A DNA stretch of 64,000 bases, from the NCBI GenBank assembly GCA_033297075.1, contig MU858161.1:56870-120869 (forward strand), read 5' to 3'. The stretch's first letter is position 1. Every line of letters starts with the position of its first letter. A program made the position numbers and the translations under genes. A model generated the notes under the pieces. It was not told the origin of the DNA, did not search any database, and worked only from the letters and a program-made list of their open reading frames with translations. Source of the stretch: Rhypophila decipiens (lineage: Eukaryota > Ascomycota > Sordariomycetes > Sordariales > Naviculisporaceae). Below, piece by piece: positions 1-11,492 of the stretch.

Positions 1-448
1 AGCATGTTGGGTTTTGCATACCGTTGAGTTGTTGATCCGACATGCCCTCCGTGGCAGAGGCCAACAAGTCCTGTCCATCAAAGTCCGAGATGAACTGCGT
101 CTCAGCCTGCGCCGACGGGATACCGACAAACTGTCCATTCTGATCGACAAACGACGACGGTGGGTATATGCTCTGTTGATCAAACGAGTCCAAGTTCAAA
201 TTCAGCGGCGATGCCGCAGTCGGCGACGGCTGGAGGTGTCCGTCATGCCCAACAATCCCCCACGAGCTCCCCAAACTCGCGCTGGCAGCAGGACTGGGAA
301 AGAAGCCGGCAGAACCGGGGCCAGCGCTGCTAGGTACCGAAAACAGCGTCCATTGATTCTCGTCCTGCTCGTCGGTCGACCCGTCGGGGTTCTGAACATA
401 TTCATAGCCAGACAAAGGGGATGCCCCCGAGGATGCCACAGAAGCCAT
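1..448 (-). CDS. N-terminal part of an unidentified low-complexity protein, probably a transcriptional regulator (truncated by window start)
   Basis: An open frame starts at an ATG at 448 on the minus strand and runs off the window edge. The 149 visible residues begin MASVASSGASPLSGYEYVQ and are rich in Ser, Gly, Pro, Gln and Asp, with no recognisable fold. This composition is common in the disordered N-termini of fungal transcription factors, but that is inference. A GTATGC donor sits at about 21-16, so the first exon may end at 22 instead of continuing past the edge. More than 2 kb of gene-free DNA lies upstream, which also suits a regulator. I do not recognise the family and cannot see its C-terminus. 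Confidence 0.6.
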   Translation of the reverse strand, partial: MASVASSGASPLSGYEYVQNPDGSTDEQDENQWTLFSVPSSAGPGSAGFFPSPAASASLGSSWGIVGHDGHLQPSPTAASPLNLNLDSFDQQSIYPPSSFVDQNGQFVGIPSAQAETQFISDFDGQDLLASATEGMSDQQLNGMQNPTC

Positions 449-2635
449 GGCCTCCCGCTATTATGTATTGTACACCTTGGTGAACGGTGAGTCGGTGCTA
501 TGTATGTATGCTGCACACACTAGGTGGTAATCAAGAGTGCCGGTGGTACTGTCCCACGCCCTGGTGCCGGGTTGTGTGTCTGCTCTGGTCCAGGTTGCCT
601 TATAAGTGTGTGTTCGAGAGTCCGTCCCAGTGCCGTCAAATCGGGAGCCTGTGCAATTCTCTTCCAATCAATCACCCGATGCACCGCTGGCGGCCACTCG
701 TCGCAGGTTGACTGGAATCGCGGATAGGATATATGAATGCGCTTGCCCTCGCCTTGTCCAGAGGGATGGGTTGTCACGGTTGTGTTCAGTTGCACCGCAG
801 GTTGGGTCAGATGGTCCGTCCGTCCAGTCTTGATGTCGTCGTCGCAGGTACTTGGGTCGTCGGTTCCTTCTCACTCTCGTATTTTCGCTTCGTATCTCAC
901 GAGTCACTCCAGAAACAAACGAGGTTGCAACAAATTGTAGAACGAAATAAAAGACAAAAGTCGATCATCATTCAATTCAAAAAAAAAAAAATTCGACAAA
1001 ACAATCCCCGCGCATCATCGTTCGTGGGTAGCGACATGTTCATAAGGGGACTCGAGGCGGCGAAGCGGTACAGTAACTCAGCCATCAAGCGCTAAACCCA
1101 ATCGAGCGACCGACGAGACCGTTTCCCTCGGTCGCAGGTTTCGAATCTTGGGCTGCTGGAAATGTCCACAGTCCGGCAGAAGGCTGACCCCCAGCTGGAA
1201 GGCACAGCAGGAGACAGCAACGTCCCTCAGAAGAAATGCGCTAGGCCAAATTAGAACACCGATCCTCGTGGCTGGCCACTCACGACATCAGAAAATCAAG
1301 CCAAACAGTCTCGCCGTGTCACCGTCACCGCCTGCTCGATTGGGCATAAAGGCCCTTTTCCCCCGTCAGTTGTCTGTCTGATTCGTTGGGAAAAGGGGGA
1401 AACACCAAAGGGGCATTTATACATCATCGTGTCTTGGTCTTTTTTTGCCGTCTTTCTTTGGGTTTTATATCGCCGCCGTGTTACCCCAGACTGCCACTGG
1501 CAGTCATGCTTCTGAATACCGAGGCTAACTCTCAAGTAATGTCAGTCGTCATGGGATCGGTAGGTACCGAGACGTACTGCATTGTACTTGGAGGACACGA
1601 GCCTGTCAATATGACACATCACAGAAGCATTCAGATCCGATCCAGCACCCACGTTGCTACCCGAATGAGCCGAATCATCGAATGCGTGTTTCTTCGAAAA
1701 CGATCTCTTGTTAAACCCAAAATCTTGACATCCGTGATTAGCCGCTGCGTCTTGTGTGGAAAATTGGAGAGATATGATCTATCACTTTCATCGCTTCGTG
1801 TCCGAAAGCAGATAAAAATAAACAAAAGGGGCGAAATGCACAGATTCTAACAATTGCATTGTCGTTCAAGAGATCTCATCTCATCCAACTGTCATTCAGA
1901 CCAACTAACACGTAAAACCGGATGATAACAGCCGAACAAAGCATTGTCCAAAAAGTAGCAAGACACCAGACTCAGAGAAGAGTGAATAGGGGGCAAAAAC
2001 TTGAGAACTCGTTCAAAGCGACAGTCTACCACACCAAGAAAGGCGATATCATGCAAAAAAGATATGCGAGCGACACCAAAAGTTCCCGAAGCCAAAACCA
2101 CCCAAAAAGCGCATATCAAAAAGCCAACTTGGAAGTGTCCCAAAGCGAGGAAAGAAGCGCAGAAAAGACTTGTCCACCCAAGAGCAAACCGTGAATAAAG
2201 AGAAATAAAGGCAACGATTCTTCCCGCCCACTCCTGTCAAACCCGCCGCATGTGTCAACTTATCCACCCATCCGCCAGAGAAATTCCAGTTGATAACTCA
2301 TACAAAGACACTCGCAGTGACCAAGACCGAAAAAAGACATTGAGAGAATCCATCATCATTCCAGTGTATTAAAGTAGTAAAAAGACCGGGACCTTCCACT
2401 AGAAGGCTGTTTTTGTGTCGTGTGTTGTCCAATGTCGCTGTGTTCCTTGTGTTGCTCGTCCTCCTCATGGGGGAAATCAGGTATCGTAACGGGACCGAGT
2501 GTCGTCCGAAAATTAAAAGAATTGCAAATGAAAAAGGAGAAATGGTGGTGGGCATGACAGCCCAAAGCCAAACCTTGCATGTCGAAAAGCGACATAAAGG
2601 GGCTCGGGAAAGCCCGAGCCCCAGACCAAATGACT
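449..2635. other. Intergenic region: upstream of the partial gene at 1-448 and downstream of the gene at 2636-3858
   Basis: No coding frame with recognisable similarity was seen on either strand. The stretch next to 449 should hold the promoter and leader of the left-hand gene, and the stretch next to 2635 the 3' UTR of the right-hand gene. An A-run lies near 980-991, and pyrimidine-rich tracts occur around 1435-1470. Open frames here are short and of random composition. Confidence 0.6.
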
Positions 2636-3858
2636 CTAACGGAATCGCGCCGCGGCTGCAGCCGATCTCTCGTGAATCTGCTGTTCAGTAGAAACGTATA
2701 GCCTATCCAAATACTCCATGGCTGGAGCGTCCTTGAGAATCTTGGCGACTTGGATCCCAGCCGAGATGAGTTGCAGAATGTTCCGGTCATCCTTCAGCGG
2801 CCGCGACTGGTGCTTGGCCGCATGGCGCATCTCGAGCGAGTTCTCCAGGATGGTGACAAACTGCTTGATCTGGCCATTGTAGAGCACGCGGGCCGGAATG
2901 CGTCTCTTGGTGGCCAGGCGCTTGAGCAAGTATACCCACTCGGTCCATTCCCGGTCTTGGGGCCGCTCGACGGGTCGCATGTCCTGGGTCAACGGGATCG
3001 GAAACTGGTACTTGGCAACAAAGTCATAGGCACACTGGGATAATCTGTCGTTGACTTGGGTCAGGACACTATCCTGCTCCTGTACCAAAAGGTTGGTGGG
3101 GAGATGGGGCAGCTCCCGTTCCTGCATGGCGATGTAGTCGGGATGTGGCCTCTGGAGAAACTGATGGGGTCCGTCAAACTCATCACGATTGGAAGGACGC
3201 CGTTGGGATCGGCCCCTCCCGCCTCCCATCTTGTTCTTTCCCGGCGGTGTGGTTCCAGTTCCGCCATTTTCCAGCGAATAGTCCGAGAGGCTGGGCGAAA
3301 TCATGATATCATCCACCGAATCCGAAGGCGAGAACCGCCCCTGGTGGTCCCAGCCCTGCAACGGAGGACTCCTGAAGGGACCGCCTTGGTTGGGAGCCGG
3401 ACTGGTATAGGCGCCCTGGGGCGGGCGAGAGTTGTAGGCCATGGGAGCATTGAAGGCCGCATCTGGACGTCCCATCTGGTGGTGGTTCAAGTTCTTGGTG
3501 GCCAGTGACAGCGTGCCGGGCAGGTTGTACGACGAGACGTTTCCACTAGAATAGACCACACTTTATGAAAAGACCTCGAGGTTATTTTTTCGTCGTCCAT
3601 CAGGGAGCGGGGGAATCTCGGCGGCCGCCATTCTTACCTCTGGGGTCGATGAAGACCGTTGCCAACGTCGAACATAGCGTTGTTCTGGTATGGCTCGTTG
3701 TAGAGTGCACTTGTGGACGAGTTAGCTTCGGCACACCTCGGCAGTGTCCTGGCCGATGCGATTCTGGATTCAGGGATCTGTTCCCACCTGCGCGAAGAAA
3801 TCCATGCGTCGTTCGGGGCCATGGCCGATGTGCGATATGCAAGGTCTGGATGCGCCAT
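2636..3858 (-). CDS. Conserved fungal protein of unknown function, probable developmental or regulatory factor (three exons)
   Basis: The model has exons 3858-3788, 3709-3638 and 3545-2636, giving 350 aa. Intron 3546-3637 has a GTAAGA donor and CTAG acceptor. Intron 3710-3787 has a GTGGGA donor, a CTAAC branch site and an ACAAG acceptor; all phases match. The ATG at 3858 is in good context, and a CTAG about 30 bp upstream could be a 5'-UTR intron acceptor. The first 200 residues are disordered and rich in Pro, Gly and Ser. The last 150 form a well-ordered helical block including WTEWVYLLKRLATKRRIPARV and a run ending near PAMEYLDRLYVSTEQQ. The very long non-coding upstream region suggests a regulator. 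I do not recognise the family. Medusa-type regulators were considered but their signature is not visible. The first two exons are less certain than the last. Confidence 0.65.
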
Positions 3859-5604
3859 TCTTGGTAGATTTTCCTGTCCGTCTCCTAGCGGCAATGGTTC
3901 GAAGTCTGACGAGTTACCAACACAACCAGTTTTTGGGGAAGAAGGAATGTTGTCCGGAGTTTTGCACCTTGAAGAGGCACAAAAATCACAACTCAGAGAA
4001 AAAATAGAAATGTCCACCGGCGGGGTTCCAAGAAACAATTTAGTCCAACGGACGATTGAGGAACCTTCTGGCCAGGATTTCCCCGGGAATCGGCAAAACA
4101 GAAAAAAAAAATCTTCAGTATTCCAAGGGCTCCACGGACAGCCGGTGATGGCCTCACTGGGATGTGTCTTTGGGATATTGCCGTGGTGAAGGGTCCGGCA
4201 GAGTTGTTGATTAGCCAACAATAGACTTTTTGGGCGGATGCGAGAGTGGACTCTTTTCAATTCTAGACTCAAAATTGGAGTCTTTCCCCTTTCTCTTTTC
4301 TGCTTTTTGGAGAAGGCTGCTCAACTGGTTGTCTTTCCTTTAAAGAAGAGTTGGGCTCTTGTAAACAAAACAAACAAACAAAGCAAAAAAACGAGAGGCT
4401 GTGATGAGGGGGCAGATCCGACCCACGATGAGAAGATCATATATGTCCCGTGCTTGAAATTGAGGCCTGAGTGGCAAGGTTGACGCTGTCACGAAAGACC
4501 AGACAGGAGGGCGGCGGGCAGGGAGCGGGAACAAGGCCGATGTTGGGAGAGATAGGGCAACAGTGCAAGCTGTGGGCGTCGAGGTTAACACGCGGTCCAC
4601 AACCGGTTCGCCCCGAGGGAGAGGATGGCCCAGGAACCTGGAGAGGAGGAGTATGGAGTAGCGTGTAGTCTGGTAGTAGTGCACCGGTAGTCAGGAGTCC
4701 AGAGGAAGTAGGCGGCACAACACTCGAACGTCCCGCATGGAAATCCAGTTTCGTGACTTTTGGGGCGTGGGGGAGCGAGGGGAGCGGCAGGACGCTGGCG
4801 AGTCGGGCGTTGACTCGATTCTCACTCGATGGGGGGAGCAGGAGGGGGGACCTTCATGGATGATACATGATGCCCAGGCAGGTCGAGTCCGGAGCAGAGC
4901 AGAGCAGAGACCCTCATCTCCACAGCAGCAAAACGAGTGACAGGCATCAAGAACGAGAAGTGAGAATTCGGTAAATGGCCGCGACGGTACGGTAAGGTGC
5001 CTCTTGATGCAACATCGGGAGCTTTGTGTCCAATCGCCATGGCTCTCCTTTCCTTCGTTCCGGGCGACATTTGCTTGAAATCGCGACTATATTTCATCCG
5101 ATACTATTCCTGTAAATGTACCGGCTCAGGCATCGTGTGTCTGCAAACCGAGGAGCAGATGCAGCACGAGAGGCGTCCATGGTTGGGAACGAGGAGAGCA
5201 TGCCCGGCGACGGACCGAAGCAGATGGAAGGAAAAGTCGAGTCGAATGGTTGGACGATCTGATGTTGCTGAGGCTTAAGGCATCGTTGGGCAGAGATGAA
5301 CCATCCTTCGTCGAGCGAGTCGGAGAGTTCAGAAAAGGACACTGTTGAGGAACAAGTGAACAAGCAGGGCAACCGCGAAGCTGTGTTGTTGCCCAATGCA
5401 TCACGCCCGAATCTCTTGCCCGAACATGATTGGTGCAAGGTCGTTCCTGGTCCTACACAGCGATGACGGAAGGAGCAAAAGGAGAAGACGTTGGGCAGAA
5501 ATCCCAAATCACGGCATATCGAATGGATGACGAGGCAGGAGCAAATAATGCAGGTGTCGGCCGGTAGCCCTATCGGAAGGAACGATTTTGACCATTACAG
5601 TGAT

Positions 5605-5634
5605 GCTACAGCACGCTACAGCACGCTACAGCGC
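5605..5634. repeat. 10-bp tandem repeat, about three copies
   Basis: The unit GCTACAGCAC is repeated almost three times in a row, with the last copy ending in GCGC. It lies in the long intergenic region and has no evident function. Confidence 0.8.
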
Positions 5635-8600
5635 AGTACCTGCTTACGTGCGTCGCAGACACTGGTTGCAGGCGGAACCTCAACCACGACAGTGCCGACA
5701 AAGTACAAAACTCCAACCCTCTCGTCCAATCTCATGATGCCAGATCCCCAGCCATCACGATGCCTTATGCCAGCCCGAACTCCAACTCCAGCCAAGCACT
5801 CGATGCATCCGATACGGCGTCCCGGCAGGATCGGGACGGACTCCAGACTCGGGCTTTTATTGAGCTGCAGCCCGCTCGCCCTCCCTTTTTCTCGTCGTAT
5901 TCTCAATCGCCCGACCAAGGATGCGGTGCCGTTCCCTTTCCCACCCTCTCTCCAGGCTCATCACAGTTTCTCAGTGTCCATCTTCTTTTTTAGTCATCAA
6001 GCATCAGGCTAGAATGGGCAATCCGATGCCCCTATTTGGACTTTTGAGATTGTGTCTAAATGGCCAGAACCGGCATAGCAAACAATTCAAGACGACCAGA
6101 TTGCAATATTTCGTCCATACTGACCATGATTGATGCTCGCCGCCCAAGGTTAGAAGCTCGATAACAAGCCGGACTGCCTGGATGCCAAGGGAGACGGACC
6201 ATCGCCAAATCAACACAGGCCTGGATCAACGTAGGGCTTTGTCAGAGACATCTCCAGGCTGTCTTTGACCCAGCTTTGGTGCGCTCAGTCACCGCATTTC
6301 CTTGCAGTCAACAACATCACCGACTACCCAAGAGCCCAGACCGACCCCATCGTCTTCACCTAGTCACATCTTCCCTCACACACTGTTGTCGATTTCGAGT
6401 TCTCAGCATAAGCATGCTGAGCTGAGCACACAGACACTTTCCACCTTGGACGAGGACGTCTGTGTGTGGGTTTGCCTGTTTGGGACATTGGAAATGCCGT
6501 GGGCCAGTTCTGCAACCTTGGACAAACCAAACACCTTGGATGGCCAGCTTCTCGGAAACTCGCAGTCGAACAAGGCTGCCCCGTCGCAAGCTGCCATGGA
6601 GCCGAGACTACACACTAATGATGTCGGTGTTGTCTGTCTCTCGACTTTCTGACTAGAGAGAATCAACGCTCTCCTTTCTTCGGTCTTCTGTACCGTAGAG
6701 GTAGGTCTGCCGGACAGCATAGAACAAGTGCCCGACACAGGAAGCTTGGAATAGCACAGGACACCACTTGGCAGCCTCACCTTGAATATGCTGGATCGTC
6801 GGACCACCTATCCCGCCAACTGATATCTGATCCGGCAGCCAGACAGACTGCCTCGCGCCTTGCACGTTGCGATGCGATTTCTAGCCTCCATTCAGTGCCG
6901 GGATTTGACAAGTCATGATCGGCAGGCAGGCTCGAGTTCTCTTTGTGCCTGGATTATCGTCGCTGCGCCTCGTGAGCTCCGATGCAGTCAGCCTCGCCTC
7001 TGACAGATGAAACCACCAGCAAACGCGGCTGATGTAAGTCTTGACCCAGGAGATTCTCACGAACAAGAATTGACAATTGTGGCAGTCAGCTAGTCAAACT
7101 GTCGCCAGGCTGGAAGTCTTTCAAGTCCCTTGGACCCTGGTTGGTGTCAAGCCTCTCGCAAACGACACTTGTCGTCTCTCTTTCTCCTGGCACAGCCATG
7201 ACGAACCAGGCCGTTCTCTCTCTGTGTGGAATGGAAGTTCGACACCAAAATTTGTCTCTGGTATTGCTGCGGAGCTTCGCAAAAACTTTGGGGTCTCGAG
7301 ACTGGCAGTGACTGGAAGGAAGAGGAAGGAGACGAGTATCTTTCCAAGCCCATTGTGAGAGCCAGAGGTCGCGACAGTTGCCTCGTCTCCGGAACGGCGT
7401 GTCTGGATTGGAAGCCGTCCAAAACACCACGCCGGAATCTGGAAAGACAAGACTTTGAACACCGGTCTGCCAAGGGCAGTATTTGGAAGTTCGAGGACAA
7501 GTGGAGGGCAGAGAGGTTGGTTTCTTTGTGCTCTTTTCCATCATCTCCTTCTCTTCATTTGGCAGAACACCGGAGCTCCCTCAACCGCCATCGTTATGCT
7601 GTGGGATTTCTTGCCATTTCAAGGCACCTTTTTTCTTGGATCACCGCCACACAGTTCTTTTGCATTCTCTCCCTCCTTATTTTTCGATCCCGTCGACTCC
7701 CAACTCCCCATTTCTTTCTGCCCAACGCGGGGTATGAACTTCCACACTGAACGGAATCAAGGACGGCATCAATGTCCATCACTCGATCATGCCTTGCCTA
7801 GCCGAGGGTTCCGGGAGGAGGAATTCTGTTTCCCGAGGGTCGACGTTGGTTTTGAAGGATGGTAAGCTCCCATAATCACCACTAATGACAAGAACAGAGC
7901 TTGAGCGTTTCAGCCCTGTTATGGCTGGTTGTCAGAGGTCGTCGTCCAAGTCCCGTCTGGAATGATGAAGGTTTGGACTCGAGGAACAGAAGGACCTTGT
8001 CTGAAATAACGCCCGGCTTCTATACAACAATCTCGGCTTTCAACATGGATATCCGGCCATGCTGGCAAGAGGTGACCATATGACGACAAGGTAATCCTAC
8101 AACGACCGACGAGCCAGGTACTTGCCATCGACCATCCCAAGACGTCGTAAGCCTCGCCTTTTCGCGGTTGCCTCGTCCGTGCTCAAGTATCATCCGGTAT
8201 CTATCAAGCCTCGCTCATGGACTGATCTCCTGTCTTGCTGGATCTGGCCAATTCGAGATTTGCCGGTCACATTTGGGACGCACAATCAACATTCCCAATG
8301 GAATTTGCCGCCACAACCTCGAGAACCTTCTCTGAAGTGAGGCGGACATGCCATCTCACCAAGCACCTTCTCGAGCAATATCGCGGCACCGGCGGCAAAC
8401 AACAATGCCACGCCCGTCTCCGCTGTCTGTGCTGTCTCGGAAGCCAATGGTGATATCACACACGGCTCGACGATGACAGTCAGGACAACTTCATATCCAG
8501 CTCCAGATTCAAGTCGTATCGGCCAGGTTGTGAAGCTACTGCAAGCTGTCGTGGAGACCCGTCTATCCAAACAGCTGGCTCTCCTTCTCGAGTGCAGTAT

Positions 8601-10595
8601 GCGGACGTGGCTCTTGAGAAGTCTAGACCATGGACTCTCAGCTTCACATGTCGCCAATGGAGCGGTTAGGACACGGAGACGGAAAGACGACAGCTTCGTT
8701 GTCATTTCTCTTTGTCAACATGGTCATGCACCTGTCTTGAACTGGATGTTCGGATATTGACCCGTCCATATCAAGGGCTCACATGGTGGAGACGGGGACT
8801 TTTCGAGCATTGGTTGCGCGCAATGGTGCATGCAGGCTCTCAAGCAGCCGGCCAGTCATTGGGTGAGGAGTGGCCAGTGAGACATGCGACTGTTTTCTTC
8901 ATCATCTTAGTCGTCCCAGAAGTGCATGCGTCCAACCTCTGGCTCAGCTTATCGTTGCCCCGCGAAGAGTGGAGCGAGAGGAGTCTCGAGATGCTTTGGA
9001 CCGCCCCTCGACAACGACACGGTTGACAAGCCAGACTGTTCATCTTCTTTTGTCTCTTTGCACTGAATTCCATGTCAGTTTCGTCATTTTTTTCTGCCTC
9101 GGAATTGAGTGGAATCAAGGTAGGTGTTGGCGGTAGAGTCGCTGTCGAAACAGGATCGTCAGGAGAGTCGGCTCGCCGAGCCTGGTTGCCATTGCCAGTC
9201 CCCCCGCTCTTGGCACGATATTTTGGCGCAAAGCCCGGCGAATAACCTCACTCTGCCTGTTCGAAGCGGGCCGTCCAAGTGGGCTAGGGCAGCTGCATTG
9301 CTGTGTTGGCAAGCTGTCGGCTGCAGTTGGTATTCCCTGTAAATGTTGCAATTGAGAGGCATCACACGGCGTGATAGGCTGGGAACGCTCCCAGAGCCCC
9401 GCTGCGAGTGCTCGGGTGTCTTGGAGAAACAGGAAAACAGGCCAGTTGAGAGCGGTGTGCAGATTCCTTCTCGTCGCCAGCCTATGAGGCGCGCAGGAGC
9501 TCGCTGCCAACACAGCTAGACCAAATGTGACAGGTCGTAGACACGCAGGACCGCTCTGCAGCAGGATGACGATTGGAAATGAGGGCTTCACTTCTGAGGG
9601 CAGGAGGCCATTGCCAAGTGCCAACACCAAGGTCGGCATCATCAACAGGACAGGGGTCTGCATATTGCTGCGCTGGACCGATGACTGGGTGTGAGCCGGA
9701 CGACGAGACGAGGGGAGACGAGACGGCCGGCTCACAAGATTAAAACCCGATGAGCCCCTTCTGCTCCGTCTGCCAGAATTTTCCCCCTTCTTCAGAGCCC
9801 AACGACCCACGATATTTCTGCCCAACAGTCGCCAGTTCTCCCTCTGACCCTTCTTACTGGGTCCTCTTCCAGCAGCTTCTCCACACTTGTTCTGTTGCTA
9901 CACAGCTTCTTATACAAACACACTCCTCCACCTCTCTTGTCTTGCCATAGGGTTTGATCTCTCAACAGGACTTGATCAGCATTCCACAAGGATCTTCGTC
10001 TGTTGTACGGCAGCTTTGCACGACATCAGCGCCCCAAAAGGACATTTCTCTCTTGCCACAGGATTCTGAACACTTGGGATATCCCACGCCCATAGTGTTT
10101 GTTGCCAGCCCGGATCTGAGCTTTTCTGCCACGGTCTTGCTTGCCACCAGGAATGACTGCCTCTGTTATGACCCGGACTGATACAATGCCCGGCTACAAC
10201 CACGAGCTCGACGAAGTTCACACCCCTTCTAGGTATTTTTGTTTTTCCTATTATTCACCCTGGGAGGTCCATTGTGCATTTACATCCTGTTGCGAACCAA
10301 ATCATGTTCTCCTTTTTTCTGCTCAAGCCCTGCGGCCTTAGTGAGGTTTGCAATACGGGAACCTGCCGACTCTGGATCATCTCAAAAGCCGGATTCTTTG
10401 ACCAAGGACAACCCGTGGATTTCCATGGACAAAACTGCCGGATTTCTTTCTCGCTGGATGAGCCCTGGAAACTCGTTCACTGGATCTGTCCGCCCGGACA
10501 TGGACCGCCGACTCCTCGTGGGTTGGCGGGACAGCCTTGACTGGCTTGTCACAAACTTGAGAATTATATATCAAAAGCTCTATGAGCGACGCTTG

Positions 10596-10702
10596 GTAAG
10601 TATCGCCCGATCAGACACCGGACAAGGAACACACCATTTCAAGCCATCAACGCCAACGGATGACAATTACTGCCTGGTCTCTTTTCTTTTGCTTTCTTTC
10701 AG
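10596..10702 (+). other. Candidate 5'-UTR intron of the C2H2 gene at 11493
   Basis: A perfect GTAAGT donor at 10596 is followed 107 bp later by a long pyrimidine tract and CTTTCAG acceptor at 10702. The length and motifs match the coding introns in this window. The GGAY words abundant on either side are sparse inside it. It lies about 0.8 kb upstream of the predicted start codon, so it would be a leader intron. Confidence 0.5.
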
Positions 10703-11272
10703 GATCAAGACGCCTTCTTTTACCGGAACTCAGGATTCACATGGACCCTTTTACCACCGAGGAATATGTTGCTCTCTCCTTGCCGCAACGTGTTCTCCCG
10801 CTCCCTTTCATTCCTTGCGCTCGCGTCAGGATGCTGAGGACAGGAGGACTCGTAGATCGCAGCCCAGTGGTCAATCTCTACGAAGCCGGGAATCTGGATT
10901 TTTTTCCCTTGACGACACTTCTCTTGACCTGCCTGGATTTCTTTTCTCCTAGGACTTTGTCACATTAACATCGACGTCTGTTCTCGGCTTTCACGCTTCA
11001 TCGACATATCCACTGGAACCCAAATGCCTGGAGAAAACTCAAAGCCTGGTTTCTTGCCCATTATGGATCCCCGGATGTCTCTTAGCTTGCCATGGAATCT
11101 CAGCAACCTTTGAACATTTACTTCAGAATTTCTCTCAGGACTTGCCACACGTGACATAGCCGGACTTGCTCTTTTCCTGGACTTATCTGAACTCCCACAT
11201 GGACTCTTTCTTCTGCCGGATGCCTGGATTTCCATCGGACTTCTTCTACATGAGGAGCCGATCATTTGGTCT

Positions 11273-11328
11273 GTAACCGTCCCCCTGACTGTAACTTGTC
11301 AATCAACTAACCAGTTCCATGCAAACAG
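11273..11328 (+). other. Candidate second 5'-UTR intron
   Basis: A GTAACC donor is followed by a strong CTAAC branch-site motif near 11307-11311 and a CAAACAG acceptor ending at 11328, 56 bp in all. The donor is weaker than that of the 10596 intron, so the left boundary is less certain than the right. Confidence 0.35.
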
Positions 11329-11492
11329 ACCAGAGTTGTGCCATCTTGATGCCTCGGTTTCTTTTCTTGTCGATTTTCTTTACTTGCGCTTTCCTATGTC
11401 TTTCTCTTTTCAAACAAAACTCAACGCCAGAGAGTGGTTGCACAGCACACTAACCATACCCCAGCGACTACAGCAGCTTTGTTCAGCCAGCC

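Larger units (their letters stand above)
3859..11492. other. 7.6-kb divergent intergenic region and probable long 5' leaders
   Basis: This separates the minus-strand gene at 2636-3858 from the plus-strand C2H2 gene at 11493. Open frames up to about 237 codons occur but resemble no family and have random-looking composition. From about 9750 onward the plus strand is pyrimidine-rich with interspersed ATGs, candidate introns (10596-10702, 11273-11328) and many GGAC/GGAT words. That is what a long, spliced, uORF-bearing leader of the C2H2 gene would look like. A short tandem repeat lies at 5605-5634, and a GACTC/GAGTC inverted repeat near 4267-4283. No tRNA or other RNA gene was recognised. Confidence 0.6.

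Noticed and set aside
1131..1150. A tRNA B-box-like GGTTTCGAATC word
   Set aside because: No matching A box, acceptor stem or cloverleaf could be built around it.
2636..3858. Assignment of this gene as the developmental regulator Medusa
   Set aside because: The long upstream region fits, but the Medusa signature as I remember it is absent from the conserved C-terminal block.
9115..9825. A 236-codon minus-strand frame in the 7.6-kb intergenic region
   Set aside because: Composition is random-looking, no domain or signal is visible, and it overlaps several similar frames on the other strand.
10239..10952. A 237-codon plus-strand frame upstream of the C2H2 gene
   Set aside because: It reads through a clear intron (10596-10702) and resembles no protein; better explained as 5' leader.
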